NCBI RefSeq assembly: GCF_002831665.1
Contig: NZ_CP025118.1
Coordinates: 2,852,001 to 2,916,000, forward strand
Source of the DNA: Lacinutrix sp. Bg11-31
GTDB taxonomy: Bacteria > Bacteroidota > Bacteroidia > Flavobacteriales > Flavobacteriaceae
Reading direction: 5' to 3'
DNA: 64,000 nt
This document shows positions 1 through 8,143 of this stretch, one piece after another. Within the stretch, counting starts at the first letter, position 1, and every line of letters begins with the position of its first letter. Made by a program: the position numbers and the translations under genes. Under the pieces are notes generated by a model. The model ran no database searches, had not been told where the DNA came from, and saw nothing but the letters and a program-made list of their open reading frames with translations.

Positions 1-106
1 TGTTGTGAAATAATTTGATTGTGAAAGGTGCTTATATCTTCTTTTTTGCAAGAAAAAAGTATGATGATAATTACAAGGTTTATTACTATTTTCGGAATTC
101 TTCTCA
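1..106. other. Left edge, no gene supported
   Basis: Only 106 bases are visible before the stop codon of the M23 peptidase gene. I see no gene start, terminator or structure I can support. A neighbouring gene may continue to the left. Confidence 0.5.
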
Positions 107-979
107 CTATTTCTTAAAATCTATAAAATTAGTTGGGTTTACAGAATAACCATCGCTCCATAACTCGAAATGTAAATGTGGTCCTGTAGACAAGTCTCCT
201 GTATTTCCTGAGGTTGCAATTACTTCTCCTGCTTTTACTAAATCGCCTTGTTCTTTAGTAAGCGTAGTATTGTGCTTATATACAGAAAGCAACCCGTAAC
301 TGTGCTCTATTAAGATTACAAAGCCTGTTTCTGCTGTCCATTCTGCAAAAATTACTGTGCCATCTGCAGTAGCTTTAACTGGTGTGTTTTTTGCTACTAC
401 TATATCTACTGCATAATGTTTTTCTTTAGCATTATATTGCTCACTAATTTCACCATTTACTGGTGGAAATAACACAAAATTAGTTTTAGATTTTGCAGTT
501 TCGAAAAGATTGTATTTATCTTCTTTATCAACTTTTGCTCTTAATATAGAATCGGCTTCACTAGCAGACAAATCTACTTCACTTGCGTCTGTTTTAGCTG
601 CTTCTATTATAGAGTCTCTATTAAACTTTACAGTACTTACTTCGCCTTTTAGTACTTTTCTTATTGAAGCATAATATTGATCGTTATAGGTAATTACCTG
701 TTGTAACGAGTCTGTTTTATAGCTAAGCTCTACTGCTTGCTTTTTTAAAGCGGTTGAAGAATAACCTGGAATATATTCTCGCAATGGCGTAAAAGCAATT
801 AGTAAAATTGTAAAAGCTACTAATGCAATAGACGAAATACCAAGTAGCACAAATACATTTAAACGTGTGAGTTTAAATGTTAATCGCTCCTCGAAAGTAT
901 CTTCGTTTAGTATTACTAAACGATACTTATTAAGTAGTTTCTTAGATATTTTTTTAGTCTTTTTAATCTTCTTAGCCAT
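107..979 (-). CDS. M23 family (LytM-type) zinc metallopeptidase, membrane-anchored
   Basis: Likely periplasmic peptidoglycan endopeptidase, or an activator of cell-wall hydrolases, held in the inner membrane. The 290-residue protein has a very basic N-terminus, one membrane segment at about 42-64, a polar linker, and an M23 domain at about 170-285. The zinc ligands are visible as H188 and D192 (HYAVD) and as H268 and H270 (HLHFELW), with a conserved H236 (YKH), so the site looks catalytically complete. It is divergent from tatA, and a TAnnTTTG-type -7 box lies 17 bases upstream of its ATG. Family assignment is firm. The exact substrate bond cannot be told from sequence. Confidence 0.9.
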   Translation of the reverse strand: MAKKIKKTKKISKKLLNKYRLVILNEDTFEERLTFKLTRLNVFVLLGISSIALVAFTILLIAFTPLREYIPGYSSTALKKQAVELSYKTDSLQQVITYNDQYYASIRKVLKGEVSTVKFNRDSIIEAAKTDASEVDLSASEADSILRAKVDKEDKYNLFETAKSKTNFVLFPPVNGEISEQYNAKEKHYAVDIVVAKNTPVKATADGTVIFAEWTAETGFVILIEHSYGLLSVYKHNTTLTKEQGDLVKAGEVIATSGNTGDLSTGPHLHFELWSDGYSVNPTNFIDFKK

Positions 980-996
980 ACGTGCTCATCTTAAAA

Positions 997-1004
997 CAAA
1001 AGTA
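997..1004 (-). promoter_or_regulatory. Candidate -7 box for the M23 peptidase gene
   Basis: The minus strand reads TACTTTTG, matching the Bacteroidota -7 consensus TAnnTTTG, just upstream of the start at 979. No clear -33 TTG was found at the usual distance. Confidence 0.45.
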
Positions 1005-1079
1005 AATAAAAATATAACTTTACCTATTTAACAATATACTAAAGTTAGCTTTAAAACGCTTTAATTAAACTTTAATTAC

Positions 1080-1087
1080 TAACTTTG
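1080..1087 (+). promoter_or_regulatory. Candidate -7 box for tatA
   Basis: TAACTTTG matches TAnnTTTG and ends 19 bases before the tatA start codon. The upstream -33 region is AT-rich without a clear TTG. Confidence 0.5.
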
Positions 1088-1106
1088 TACCTTAAATACA
1101 TATATT

Positions 1107-1292
1107 ATGATATCATTAAGTATATTTTTAGGTGCATTTGGACCATGGCAAATTGGATTAATAGTTATAGCTATTTTATTACTTTTTGGAGGTAAAAAAA
1201 TCCCAGAACTTATGAAAGGACTTGGAAGCGGAATTAAAGAATTTAAAGACGCTAGTAAAGAAGATGAGGAAAAAGCTGAAGAAAAAAAGTAA
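1107..1292 (+). CDS. tatA: Twin-arginine translocase subunit TatA/E
   Basis: Small component of the Tat pathway, which moves folded proteins across the inner membrane. The 61-residue protein has the family layout: a short periplasmic N-terminus, one membrane helix at about 11-27, the FGGKKIPEL hinge, an amphipathic helix with [10 protein letters not shown], and a charged tail rich in Glu and Lys. It stands alone here between a promoter and a terminator. TatC is not in this window. TatA, TatB and TatE cannot be separated by length alone, but the short tail favours TatA/E. Confidence 0.92.
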   Translation: MISLSIFLGAFGPWQIGLIVIAILLLFGGKKIPELMKGLGSGIKEFKDASKEDEEKAEEKK

Positions 1293-1312
1293 ATTTCTAA
1301 ATTAAACTATAT

Positions 1313-1342
1313 AAAAAACCATCGCAATGCGATGGTTTTTTT
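1313..1342. terminator. Bidirectional intrinsic terminator between tatA and the DUF4837 gene
   Basis: Hairpin arms CCATCGC (1319-1325) and GCGATGG (1329-1335) have A-runs on the left and T-runs on the right. It can therefore stop tatA on the plus strand and the convergent DUF4837 gene on the minus strand. Confidence 0.85.
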
Positions 1343-1364
1343 GTGCTCAGTATTCTGTATATAA

Positions 1365-2351
1365 TTAATTTATTCTAATAGACTTTATAATAGATTCAAG
1401 CTCAAAAACATAATTACGTTTAGATACTGATGGTGCATAAGCAAAACCTTCGGCAACAAGATATCTATTATTAATTTTATCTTCGATTAAATACATAATA
1501 AAAGGTCCAGACATAAACTGGTTTTTTACATCCCAAAGTCCTTTAACTTCTATTGTTGGTTTATTATCAATTATTGTTTGGTAAACATGTGGAGCATAAG
1601 CCATTTCTGTTGCCATATAACTATCATCTACTGGTCCTGAAATATATTTTTTACCAATAGAATCTCTAGTTCTAATAATTTGACTCACCAAACTATCATC
1701 CTTTTTAATAGCGCTTAAAGGTAGTTCGTAAAACAATACATTTGTATAACCAGTTGGGATATCTCGTTTTATCCAAAAAAATTTATCTTCAGGTTTTGCA
1801 ATAGTATTTGTAACTCTATAATAAGACGGAAACCTCGCCTTTATTCCTAGGGATTCTTGAATCTCTTTAGTTCTAGATAAAGATTTAGACATTTGTGTTT
1901 GCTTATATCTTATTTCCTCAGCTTTTAAAGCTTCAACAATATTGTCAGCATTTTTAGTTATTTGTTCTTTAATTTCTGCTATATCCTTTCCAGAAACAGT
2001 CACTATTTTTTGTGGCCTTGCATGTACATCTCTTTCTATTTTGAAATTAGCTTCACCTTGTTCAACCTTTAAAATACTTCTGCTTTGTTTTGCAAAACCA
2101 GTAAAAACCTGAGTAGGTATTTGACTTAAAGAAAATATTGGCTCTTCCTGTGGCAAACCGTCAATAGGTTGTGCCATAACACTTCTAATGGTTTCACCTA
2201 CAGTGTTTTTCCACAACTCATTATCTACAACAATAGCTATTTTATTAACTGGGCCTGCAGAATCTGGAAGTATTTTTATACCTCCTTTACTACTATTATC
2301 ACAAGAAAAGGTAGTGGCTATAATGACTACTAATAGAATAAGTTTACGCAT
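1365..2351 (-). CDS. DUF4837 family lipoprotein
   Basis: Predicted lipoprotein of unknown function, of the DUF4837 type widespread in Flavobacteriia. The 328-residue protein starts with a hydrophobic signal ending in a lipobox (ATTFSC, lipidated Cys17). It then has a mature domain of alternating strands and helices with no catalytic motif that I recognise. It lies 22 bases downstream of the MltD-like transglycosylase gene and is probably co-transcribed with it, which hints at an envelope or cell-wall role. The family name is from recall of overall pattern. The function is unknown. Confidence 0.8.
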   Translation of the reverse strand: MRKLILLVVIIATTFSCDNSSKGGIKILPDSAGPVNKIAIVVDNELWKNTVGETIRSVMAQPIDGLPQEEPIFSLSQIPTQVFTGFAKQSRSILKVEQGEANFKIERDVHARPQKIVTVSGKDIAEIKEQITKNADNIVEALKAEEIRYKQTQMSKSLSRTKEIQESLGIKARFPSYYRVTNTIAKPEDKFFWIKRDIPTGYTNVLFYELPLSAIKKDDSLVSQIIRTRDSIGKKYISGPVDDSYMATEMAYAPHVYQTIIDNKPTIEVKGLWDVKNQFMSGPFIMYLIEDKINNRYLVAEGFAYAPSVSKRNYVFELESIIKSIRIN

Positions 2352-2373
2352 AATTTATTTGTTTTTAGAATTA

Positions 2374-3957
2374 CTAACTTTTCGACACCCTTAAAGTCAT
2401 GCCTGGTTTTAAATTAGTACCACTAATATCGTTCCAATCTTTAATATCTTGAACAGAAACTCCTGAAAATTTTTGCGAAATACTCCACAATGAATCTCCG
2501 CTTTTAACTTTATATGTCTTTCCGTTAAAGTTTGCAGTGCTTTTAGGTTTGCGGGAAGCTTTTGTTATAGCTGAAGGATTTCGTGGATAAACAGTTAAGC
2601 GTTGTCCTATCTTAAGGTTATTACTTCTTAAACCATTCCATTGTTTTAACTGGCTTACACGAACACCAAACTTTCTTGCAATCTTACCCAAATAATCGCC
2701 TTGTCTTACTGAATAGCGCGTTTTTGTATCTGAATTTTTAAGTTGTGGTAAAGGTTTTTCTCGTTTATCGAATTCTGCTTTAGCGAAAGCATACATTTCT
2801 TTTTCGTTATTAACAAAAGCACCAACCACGTTTCTGGGTAATCTTAAGGTGTAATTTTTTCCTTTTATAAAAGGAATAACGTCTAATTTATAAGACGGAT
2901 TTAAAAACTGAAGCGTCTCCATTTTTACACCTGTAAATTCTGAAACTTGGTCTAAAGTAATCATCTGTTTTACATGAATAGTGTCGGTTTCTACATAATT
3001 AAACTGAGGTTTGTGTTGCACAAAACCATGCTCGTCTGCATATTCAAAAATATACATTGTTGCTAAAAAAGCAGGTACATAACCTGCTGTTTCACGTGGA
3101 AGATTTGGTCTAATATTCCAGTAGTTTTTATAACCACCTGAACGCCTTATTGCCTTACTTACATTTCCTGGGCCAGAATTATAAGCTGCTAATGCTAAAT
3201 CCCAATCACCAAAAATTTGATATAATTTTGCTAAGTATGTTGCTGCAGATTTTGTGGATTTTATAGGGTCGCTACGTTCGTCTACATAACTACTTACATC
3301 TAGCCCATATTGTTTTCCTGTAGCAAACATAAATTGCCATAATCCTGTTGCTCCAACTCTAGATTTTGCTCTTGGTTTTAATGCTGACTCTACAATCGAG
3401 AGATACTTCATCTCTAAAGGGATATTGTAGTTATCCATCTCGCGTTCGAACATAGGAAAGTAATATTTACTTAATCCCATTAAACGCTCCATAGAATGGT
3501 GTCTATTTTTTAACCAACGTTTAATTAAGTTTTCTAATTGCGGATTGTATTCTATATTAAAAGGTGTTCTAGCATTTAAGCGCGCTAACCTTGCCTTTAA
3601 AGTGTCTGTAGGTAATTCTGGATAATAAACAGCTTCATATTTTAAATCTGTTACATCGCGATAAATAGTATCAAAAAGAGACGTGCTATACAGCTCTTCC
3701 ATCCACTTTTTATCTATTTCAGAAGCAAATTCATGGTCTTGCAATTCCATCGTTAAATCTATATCCTTTAATGGCTCTATAGGTTTTTTAAAGAAGGCCT
3801 TTCCGTCGACTATTGTATCTATTACATAGCTTTCGCCAGCAATTAATTCGGACTCTGAGAGTCGCGTAGTTTTTACTGTTAAAGAATCTTGCGCGTTCAA
3901 CTGCAATCCGAAGAAAACAAAGAACAGTACAACTATATATTTTAAAACTGATATCAT
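2374..3957 (-). CDS. MltD-like lytic transglycosylase with two LysM domains
   Basis: Expected to cleave the glycan strands of peptidoglycan in the periplasm, producing 1,6-anhydromuramic ends. The 527-residue protein has a signal peptide (cleavage near 22, NAQ), a linker, and an SLT/GH23 domain at about 165-310. The catalytic glutamate is E190 (SIVESALKP), followed by GATGLWQFM and AAYNSGPGN. Two LysM repeats follow at about 413-457 and 480-524, the usual peptidoglycan-binding modules. The layout matches MltD-type enzymes. It sits between pgk and the DUF4837 lipoprotein gene, all on the minus strand with short gaps. Confidence 0.93.
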   Translation of the reverse strand: MISVLKYIVVLFFVFFGLQLNAQDSLTVKTTRLSESELIAGESYVIDTIVDGKAFFKKPIEPLKDIDLTMELQDHEFASEIDKKWMEELYSTSLFDTIYRDVTDLKYEAVYYPELPTDTLKARLARLNARTPFNIEYNPQLENLIKRWLKNRHHSMERLMGLSKYYFPMFEREMDNYNIPLEMKYLSIVESALKPRAKSRVGATGLWQFMFATGKQYGLDVSSYVDERSDPIKSTKSAATYLAKLYQIFGDWDLALAAYNSGPGNVSKAIRRSGGYKNYWNIRPNLPRETAGYVPAFLATMYIFEYADEHGFVQHKPQFNYVETDTIHVKQMITLDQVSEFTGVKMETLQFLNPSYKLDVIPFIKGKNYTLRLPRNVVGAFVNNEKEMYAFAKAEFDKREKPLPQLKNSDTKTRYSVRQGDYLGKIARKFGVRVSQLKQWNGLRSNNLKIGQRLTVYPRNPSAITKASRKPKSTANFNGKTYKVKSGDSLWSISQKFSGVSVQDIKDWNDISGTNLKPGMTLRVSKS

Positions 3958-4011
3958 TAAAAAGGGATTGTGTTTAAATTGGTATAACGTAATAATAACA
4001 GAAATGGTATT

Positions 4012-5199
4012 TTACTCTAGAATAGCAGCAATTCCTGGTAGTGTTTTACCTTCTAAACTTTCTAACATTGCACCTCCTCCAGTACTTACATAACTTACTT
4101 TCTTCTCGAAACCAAATTGTTTTACAGCAGCTACTGAATCTCCACCTCCAACTAAAGAAAAGGCTCCTTTTTTAGTAGCTTCAGCAATAGAATTTCCTAA
4201 TGCAATAGTTCCGTTTGCAAAGTTTTCCATTTCGAAAACACCTAAAGGTCCATTCCATAAAATAGTTTTGCTTTTCATTACAACCTCGTGAAATTGCTTT
4301 CTAGATTTTGGCCCAGCATCTAATCCCATCCAACCGTCTGGAATTTCATTTATATTGCAAATTTTAGTATTTGCATCGTTACTAAAAGCGTCTGCAATTA
4401 TAGAGTCTACAGGAATATGTATGTTTACATTTTTAGCTTCTGCTTGCTTTAAAATGTCTAAAGCCATTTCTAATTTATCGTCTTCTACTAAAGAATTTCC
4501 AATGCTTCCGCCTTGTGCTTTTACAAATGTAAAGGCCATTCCTCCTCCAATAATAATATCGTCTACCTTATCTAAAATGTTTTCTATTACTGTTATTTTA
4601 GACGATACTTTTGCACCTCCTAAAATAGCTAAAATAGGTCTGTCGTCTGACTTTAAAACCTTATCAATACTCTTTATTTCTTGTTCTAATAAAAGGCCAA
4701 AACATTTATTCTCAGGAAAAAATTGCGCTATAACCGTTGTAGATGCGTGCGCTCTGTGTGCTGTACCAAAAGCATCGTTTACATAAATGTCTCCAAGCTT
4801 AGATAATTGCTCAGCAAAGTCACGATTTCCTTTTGTTTCTTCTTCGTGGAAACGTAGGTTTTCTAATATTAATATTTCTCCTGGTTTTAAATTAGCAGCT
4901 GCCTCTTCAGCTTCTGCTCCTACACAACTAGAGACAAACTTAGTTTCTACACCAATTAGATCTTCAACCTTACTTGCAATATGCTTTAAAGAAAACTTAT
5001 CTTGAACACCTTTTGGACGCCCTAAATGCGACATTAAAATACAACTTCCACCATCTTCTAAAATCTTAATTATTGTTGGTTTTGCGCAAGAAATTCTTGT
5101 AGCATCAGTAACTTTAAGGTTATCGTCTAATGGCACATTAAAATCTACTCTAATTAATGCTTTTTTATTTTTAAAATTGAAATCGTTTAAAGTCTTCAT
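4012..5199 (-). CDS. pgk: Phosphoglycerate kinase
   Basis: Glycolytic enzyme that transfers phosphate between 1,3-bisphosphoglycerate and ADP in the cytoplasm. The 395-residue protein has the usual bacterial length. It shows RVDFNVPL near the N-terminus, SHLGRPKG, the basic patch [10 protein letters not shown], the hinge segment GGAKVSSKI, and the C-terminal nucleotide loops GGGDSVAAV and [13 protein letters not shown]. All substrate-binding signatures are present. It follows the first FYIYGD-family gene by 17 bases and precedes the transglycosylase gene by 54, so it may be read as part of that minus-strand run. Confidence 0.98.
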   Translation of the reverse strand: MKTLNDFNFKNKKALIRVDFNVPLDDNLKVTDATRISCAKPTIIKILEDGGSCILMSHLGRPKGVQDKFSLKHIASKVEDLIGVETKFVSSCVGAEAEEAAANLKPGEILILENLRFHEEETKGNRDFAEQLSKLGDIYVNDAFGTAHRAHASTTVIAQFFPENKCFGLLLEQEIKSIDKVLKSDDRPILAILGGAKVSSKITVIENILDKVDDIIIGGGMAFTFVKAQGGSIGNSLVEDDKLEMALDILKQAEAKNVNIHIPVDSIIADAFSNDANTKICNINEIPDGWMGLDAGPKSRKQFHEVVMKSKTILWNGPLGVFEMENFANGTIALGNSIAEATKKGAFSLVGGGDSVAAVKQFGFEKKVSYVSTGGGAMLESLEGKTLPGIAAILE

Positions 5200-5216
5200 C
5201 TGTTCTTTTTAAGCTT

Positions 5217-6794
5217 TTAGTCTAGGTTTACTTTTATTATCCAAGTGTCTCTAAATTGGTATTCTTGAATTAATTCTTGTTGTTTTGTAAAGGCTTCTTT
5301 GGCGCTTTCTGTTTGCATAATAGCTACGTATTGCCATCCGTTTTTTGGATTAGTAATAGTAATTGGTGTGTATCCTTTTTTAATAAGATAACCTTCCCAT
5401 TTTCTAGCGCGAGGACTATCAGAAAACACATTAGTAACTACATAATACCCTTTACTAACATCATTAAAGAGTGTTGAACGTTTTGCTACCAACCTCTTAA
5501 AAGCTTTAGAGTTAAAACCTTGTTTTCCTAATGGTTTCCAAACGTATTTTCTTTTACTTTTCGCAACTTCGGCTTGTGTAGTTCTAATAACCTCAGGTTC
5601 TATAGTAGATACTTTGCTAACTGGTTCTTTTTCTTCAACTACATCTTCAAAAAAGTCCTGACTAATTTCAGTTTGAAATGCAGCAAAATACATATAAAAA
5701 CGATCTGAGCGTGTTTTTAATCGCAAAGTCGTAGCGCTCATATTATTGTCTATAATAGAATTGTTATAGTTAGGTATTTCTAACTCTGCAATATCGAAAC
5801 CTAATGTGTTTCTACTGCTTGGTATACGATCGGAATTTAGTAGACTATTATTTGTAATACTACTATTAAAAAAGTTTTGTTGGTTCCTAACTCCATTACT
5901 AAGCGATTGATAAGAACCATCTCTTTTAATAATAGCACATTCGTCTTGCGATAAAGTTATATCTCCTTCTAGTGCAGAAACCACTAAAGATGTTTTTACA
6001 TCGCCTTGATCTACAGATTTAAAGTTTTTAAATGTAATATCTACAGGTAAATTATTTACTAATGCAAAACCATTATAAGATGCAATGTATTTTGGATTAT
6101 CTGTAGGCGATTGGTAAACAATATAAAGCATCCATCCTGCAGCGCTTCCGCCAGAAATATAACCTTGCGACGCTTTTACATTGGCCACAGTGTAGTTTCC
6201 GTTTTGCTCTTCTGCATCTCTAAGTATTTTTGTAACATCTGCAAAACAAACGTAAGGAGAGTTTATGGCATGTGTTGGATTTTTTGCTCCATCGTATAAA
6301 ATATTCCCACCAATGGTTTGGTATTCGCCATTTGGTGTTTTAAATTTTACTGTATCTATTGCTCGATTTTGCCTAAAATCACCTTTATACTCGTAACTAT
6401 CTTTCGATTTTCTTTTTTTTCCTTGCTCAAGGCTATATGTTGCTGTCCAGTATAATGCAGCATAAGTAATTTTCTTTAAATTATCTGGGAGCTTTAATTT
6501 AGCCGAACTTGAGCTAAAGGTAGATTTATCGTTGTCGATGTCGATGTATTTCATTTTTACATCGTCATTAATAACATTCATATCGTTAAAATCATTCGTT
6601 TTATGTTCTCCTAAAATACTGTTTCCAATAGTTTTAGAGTCTCCATAAATATAAAATTCGTTTACCGATTTAAAATCTACACCATCGTAATCTAAACGAT
6701 CTTTAATCGCTTCTTTTTCTTGCGAATAGACGTTAGAAAATCCTAAAAAGGAAATACATATTAGTAATAATACTCTCATTAATTGTGGTTTCAT
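5217..6794 (-). CDS. Secreted FYIYGD-family protein with SPOR-like C-terminus (copy 1)
   Basis: Function unknown; likely periplasmic or outer-membrane associated. I take the start at 6794 (MKPQLMRVLL), which gives 525 residues and a proper signal peptide ending near VYSQ. An in-frame start at 6908 lies upstream of a good -7 box, so it is unlikely. The domain from about 45 to 400 begins FYIYGDSKTIGN and includes DIDNDKSTFSSSSAKL and GGSAAGWMLYIVY. It resembles the N-terminal part of some large bacterial surface proteins with DUF11-type repeats. The last 80 residues (GYYVVTNVFSDSPRA onward) look like the SPOR-like tail found in flavobacterial envelope proteins. A paralogue lies at 8144-10033. 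pgk follows after 17 bases. Confidence 0.75.
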   Translation of the reverse strand: MKPQLMRVLLLICISFLGFSNVYSQEKEAIKDRLDYDGVDFKSVNEFYIYGDSKTIGNSILGEHKTNDFNDMNVINDDVKMKYIDIDNDKSTFSSSSAKLKLPDNLKKITYAALYWTATYSLEQGKKRKSKDSYEYKGDFRQNRAIDTVKFKTPNGEYQTIGGNILYDGAKNPTHAINSPYVCFADVTKILRDAEEQNGNYTVANVKASQGYISGGSAAGWMLYIVYQSPTDNPKYIASYNGFALVNNLPVDITFKNFKSVDQGDVKTSLVVSALEGDITLSQDECAIIKRDGSYQSLSNGVRNQQNFFNSSITNNSLLNSDRIPSSRNTLGFDIAELEIPNYNNSIIDNNMSATTLRLKTRSDRFYMYFAAFQTEISQDFFEDVVEEKEPVSKVSTIEPEVIRTTQAEVAKSKRKYVWKPLGKQGFNSKAFKRLVAKRSTLFNDVSKGYYVVTNVFSDSPRARKWEGYLIKKGYTPITITNPKNGWQYVAIMQTESAKEAFTKQQELIQEYQFRDTWIIKVNLD

Positions 6795-6827
6795 GTTTAA
6801 AAAAAATAGCGACATTTTTTCACAATT

Positions 6828-6835
6828 CAAATATA
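6828..6835 (-). promoter_or_regulatory. Candidate -7 box for FYIYGD copy 1
   Basis: The minus strand reads TATATTTG. Transcription would begin near 6823, upstream of the ATG at 6794 but downstream of the longer in-frame start at 6908. This supports the shorter protein. Confidence 0.5.
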
Positions 6836-6951
6836 TATAATTACTACGACACCCTTTTGGGATAAAGTGTTTAAAATTGACGTTTAAACCAATACTTTGC
6901 AAAAACAAACGATTTCCTTTCGCTTAAATTTAAACTATAACTAGTATAAAC

Positions 6952-6959
6952 TATATTTG
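6952..6959 (+). promoter_or_regulatory. Candidate -7 box for the delta-prime gene
   Basis: TATATTTG matches TAnnTTTG and ends only four bases before the ATG at 6964. If used, the mRNA would be leaderless or nearly so. No clear -33 TTG is visible. Confidence 0.4.
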
Positions 6960-6963
6960 CTTT

Positions 6964-8118
6964 ATGCTTTTTAGTGATATAATTGGACAGACTCATATAA
7001 AAAAACACCTTACAACAAGTGTAGATAATGGTCGCGTGCCTCATGCTCAACTCTTTATTGGACCAGAAGGTTCTGGTACTTTACCAATGGCAATTGCTTA
7101 TGCACAATATGTTTTATGCTCTAATACTAATGGCGAAAACAGTGAAGAAGGTAATGCTTGCAATCTGAAGTTTAAAAACTTCTCGCATCCAGATTTGCAT
7201 TTTGCTTTTCCTGTTACTACAAACGATAAAATAAAAAAGCATCCTGTTTCGAATCATTTTCTAGAAGAATGGCGCGATTTACTTACCAAACAACCTTATG
7301 GAAACTTGTTTGATTGGTACAAACAATTAGGCGTCGACAATAAACAAGGTCAAATAGGTGTAGACGAAGCACAAGATATTATTAAATCTCTTGCTCTAAA
7401 ATCTTACGAAGGTGGTTATAAAGTGATGTTAATTTGGATGGCAGATAAAATGAATACTGCTGCTTCAAATAAACTTTTAAAGTTAATTGAAGAGCCACCA
7501 AACAAGACTGTTTTTATTTTAATTGCTGAAGAAGAAGAACAAATAATTAACACTATTAGATCGCGTTGTCAGTTATTGCATTTTCCTCCTTTAGCCGAAG
7601 TTGATATAAAAAATGCGCTCATTAAAAACTATAGTTTAAATGAAGCTGTAGCAGTTAAAATAGCACATCAAGCTAACGGTAATTACAATAAAGCCTGCGA
7701 TTTAGTTTATAATGATAGTGAAGACACCCAGTTTGAAACTTGGTTTATTTTCTGGATTCGTGCTGCTTTTAAGGCAAAAGGTAACAAAGCTGCAATCCAC
7801 GATTTAATAAAATGGAGTGAGGATATTGCTAAAACAGGTCGCGAAACACAGAAACACTTTTTAAATTTCTGTTTAGACTTTTTTCGTCAAGCATTATTAT
7901 TAAATTATAATGCTGGTGCTTTAGTTTATATGGAAATTAAGAGCGAAAAATTTAAACTTGAAAAATTTGCTCCTTTTGTACACAACAATAATATTATAGA
8001 TATTTCAAACGAATTACAAGATGCTATTTACCATATTGAACGCAACGGAAACTCTAAAATAATCCTTACAGATTTATCTATAAAACTCACGAGGTTACTT
8101 CATAAAAAACCAGAATAA
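6964..8118 (+). CDS. holB: DNA polymerase III clamp-loader subunit delta-prime
   Basis: Clamp-loader component that helps place the sliding clamp on DNA during replication. The 384-residue protein opens with the conserved MLFSDIIGQ. It has a degenerate P-loop at 33-40 (GPEGSGTL, no Lys), as expected for a non-hydrolysing delta-prime. It also shows the KLIEEPP segment and the SRC motif at 200-202 (IRSRCQ) that supplies the trans-acting arginine. Only two cysteines (C52, C66) remain in the zinc-finger region, so the usual four-Cys zinc site looks lost. It is the only plus-strand gene between two paralogous minus-strand genes. Confidence 0.92.
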   Translation: MLFSDIIGQTHIKKHLTTSVDNGRVPHAQLFIGPEGSGTLPMAIAYAQYVLCSNTNGENSEEGNACNLKFKNFSHPDLHFAFPVTTNDKIKKHPVSNHFLEEWRDLLTKQPYGNLFDWYKQLGVDNKQGQIGVDEAQDIIKSLALKSYEGGYKVMLIWMADKMNTAASNKLLKLIEEPPNKTVFILIAEEEEQIINTIRSRCQLLHFPPLAEVDIKNALIKNYSLNEAVAVKIAHQANGNYNKACDLVYNDSEDTQFETWFIFWIRAAFKAKGNKAAIHDLIKWSEDIAKTGRETQKHFLNFCLDFFRQALLLNYNAGALVYMEIKSEKFKLEKFAPFVHNNNIIDISNELQDAIYHIERNGNSKIILTDLSIKLTRLLHKKPE

Positions 8119-8143
8119 TAGAAGATTACAATTCGTTTTTAGA

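Noticed and set aside
4355..5005. Open frames on the plus strand opposite pgk
   Set aside because: They lie fully inside the well-conserved pgk gene and encode no recognisable protein.
6795..6908. Longer N-terminus (start at 6908) for the first FYIYGD-family protein
   Set aside because: It would precede a likely transcription start near 6823 and put 38 extra polar residues before a good signal peptide.
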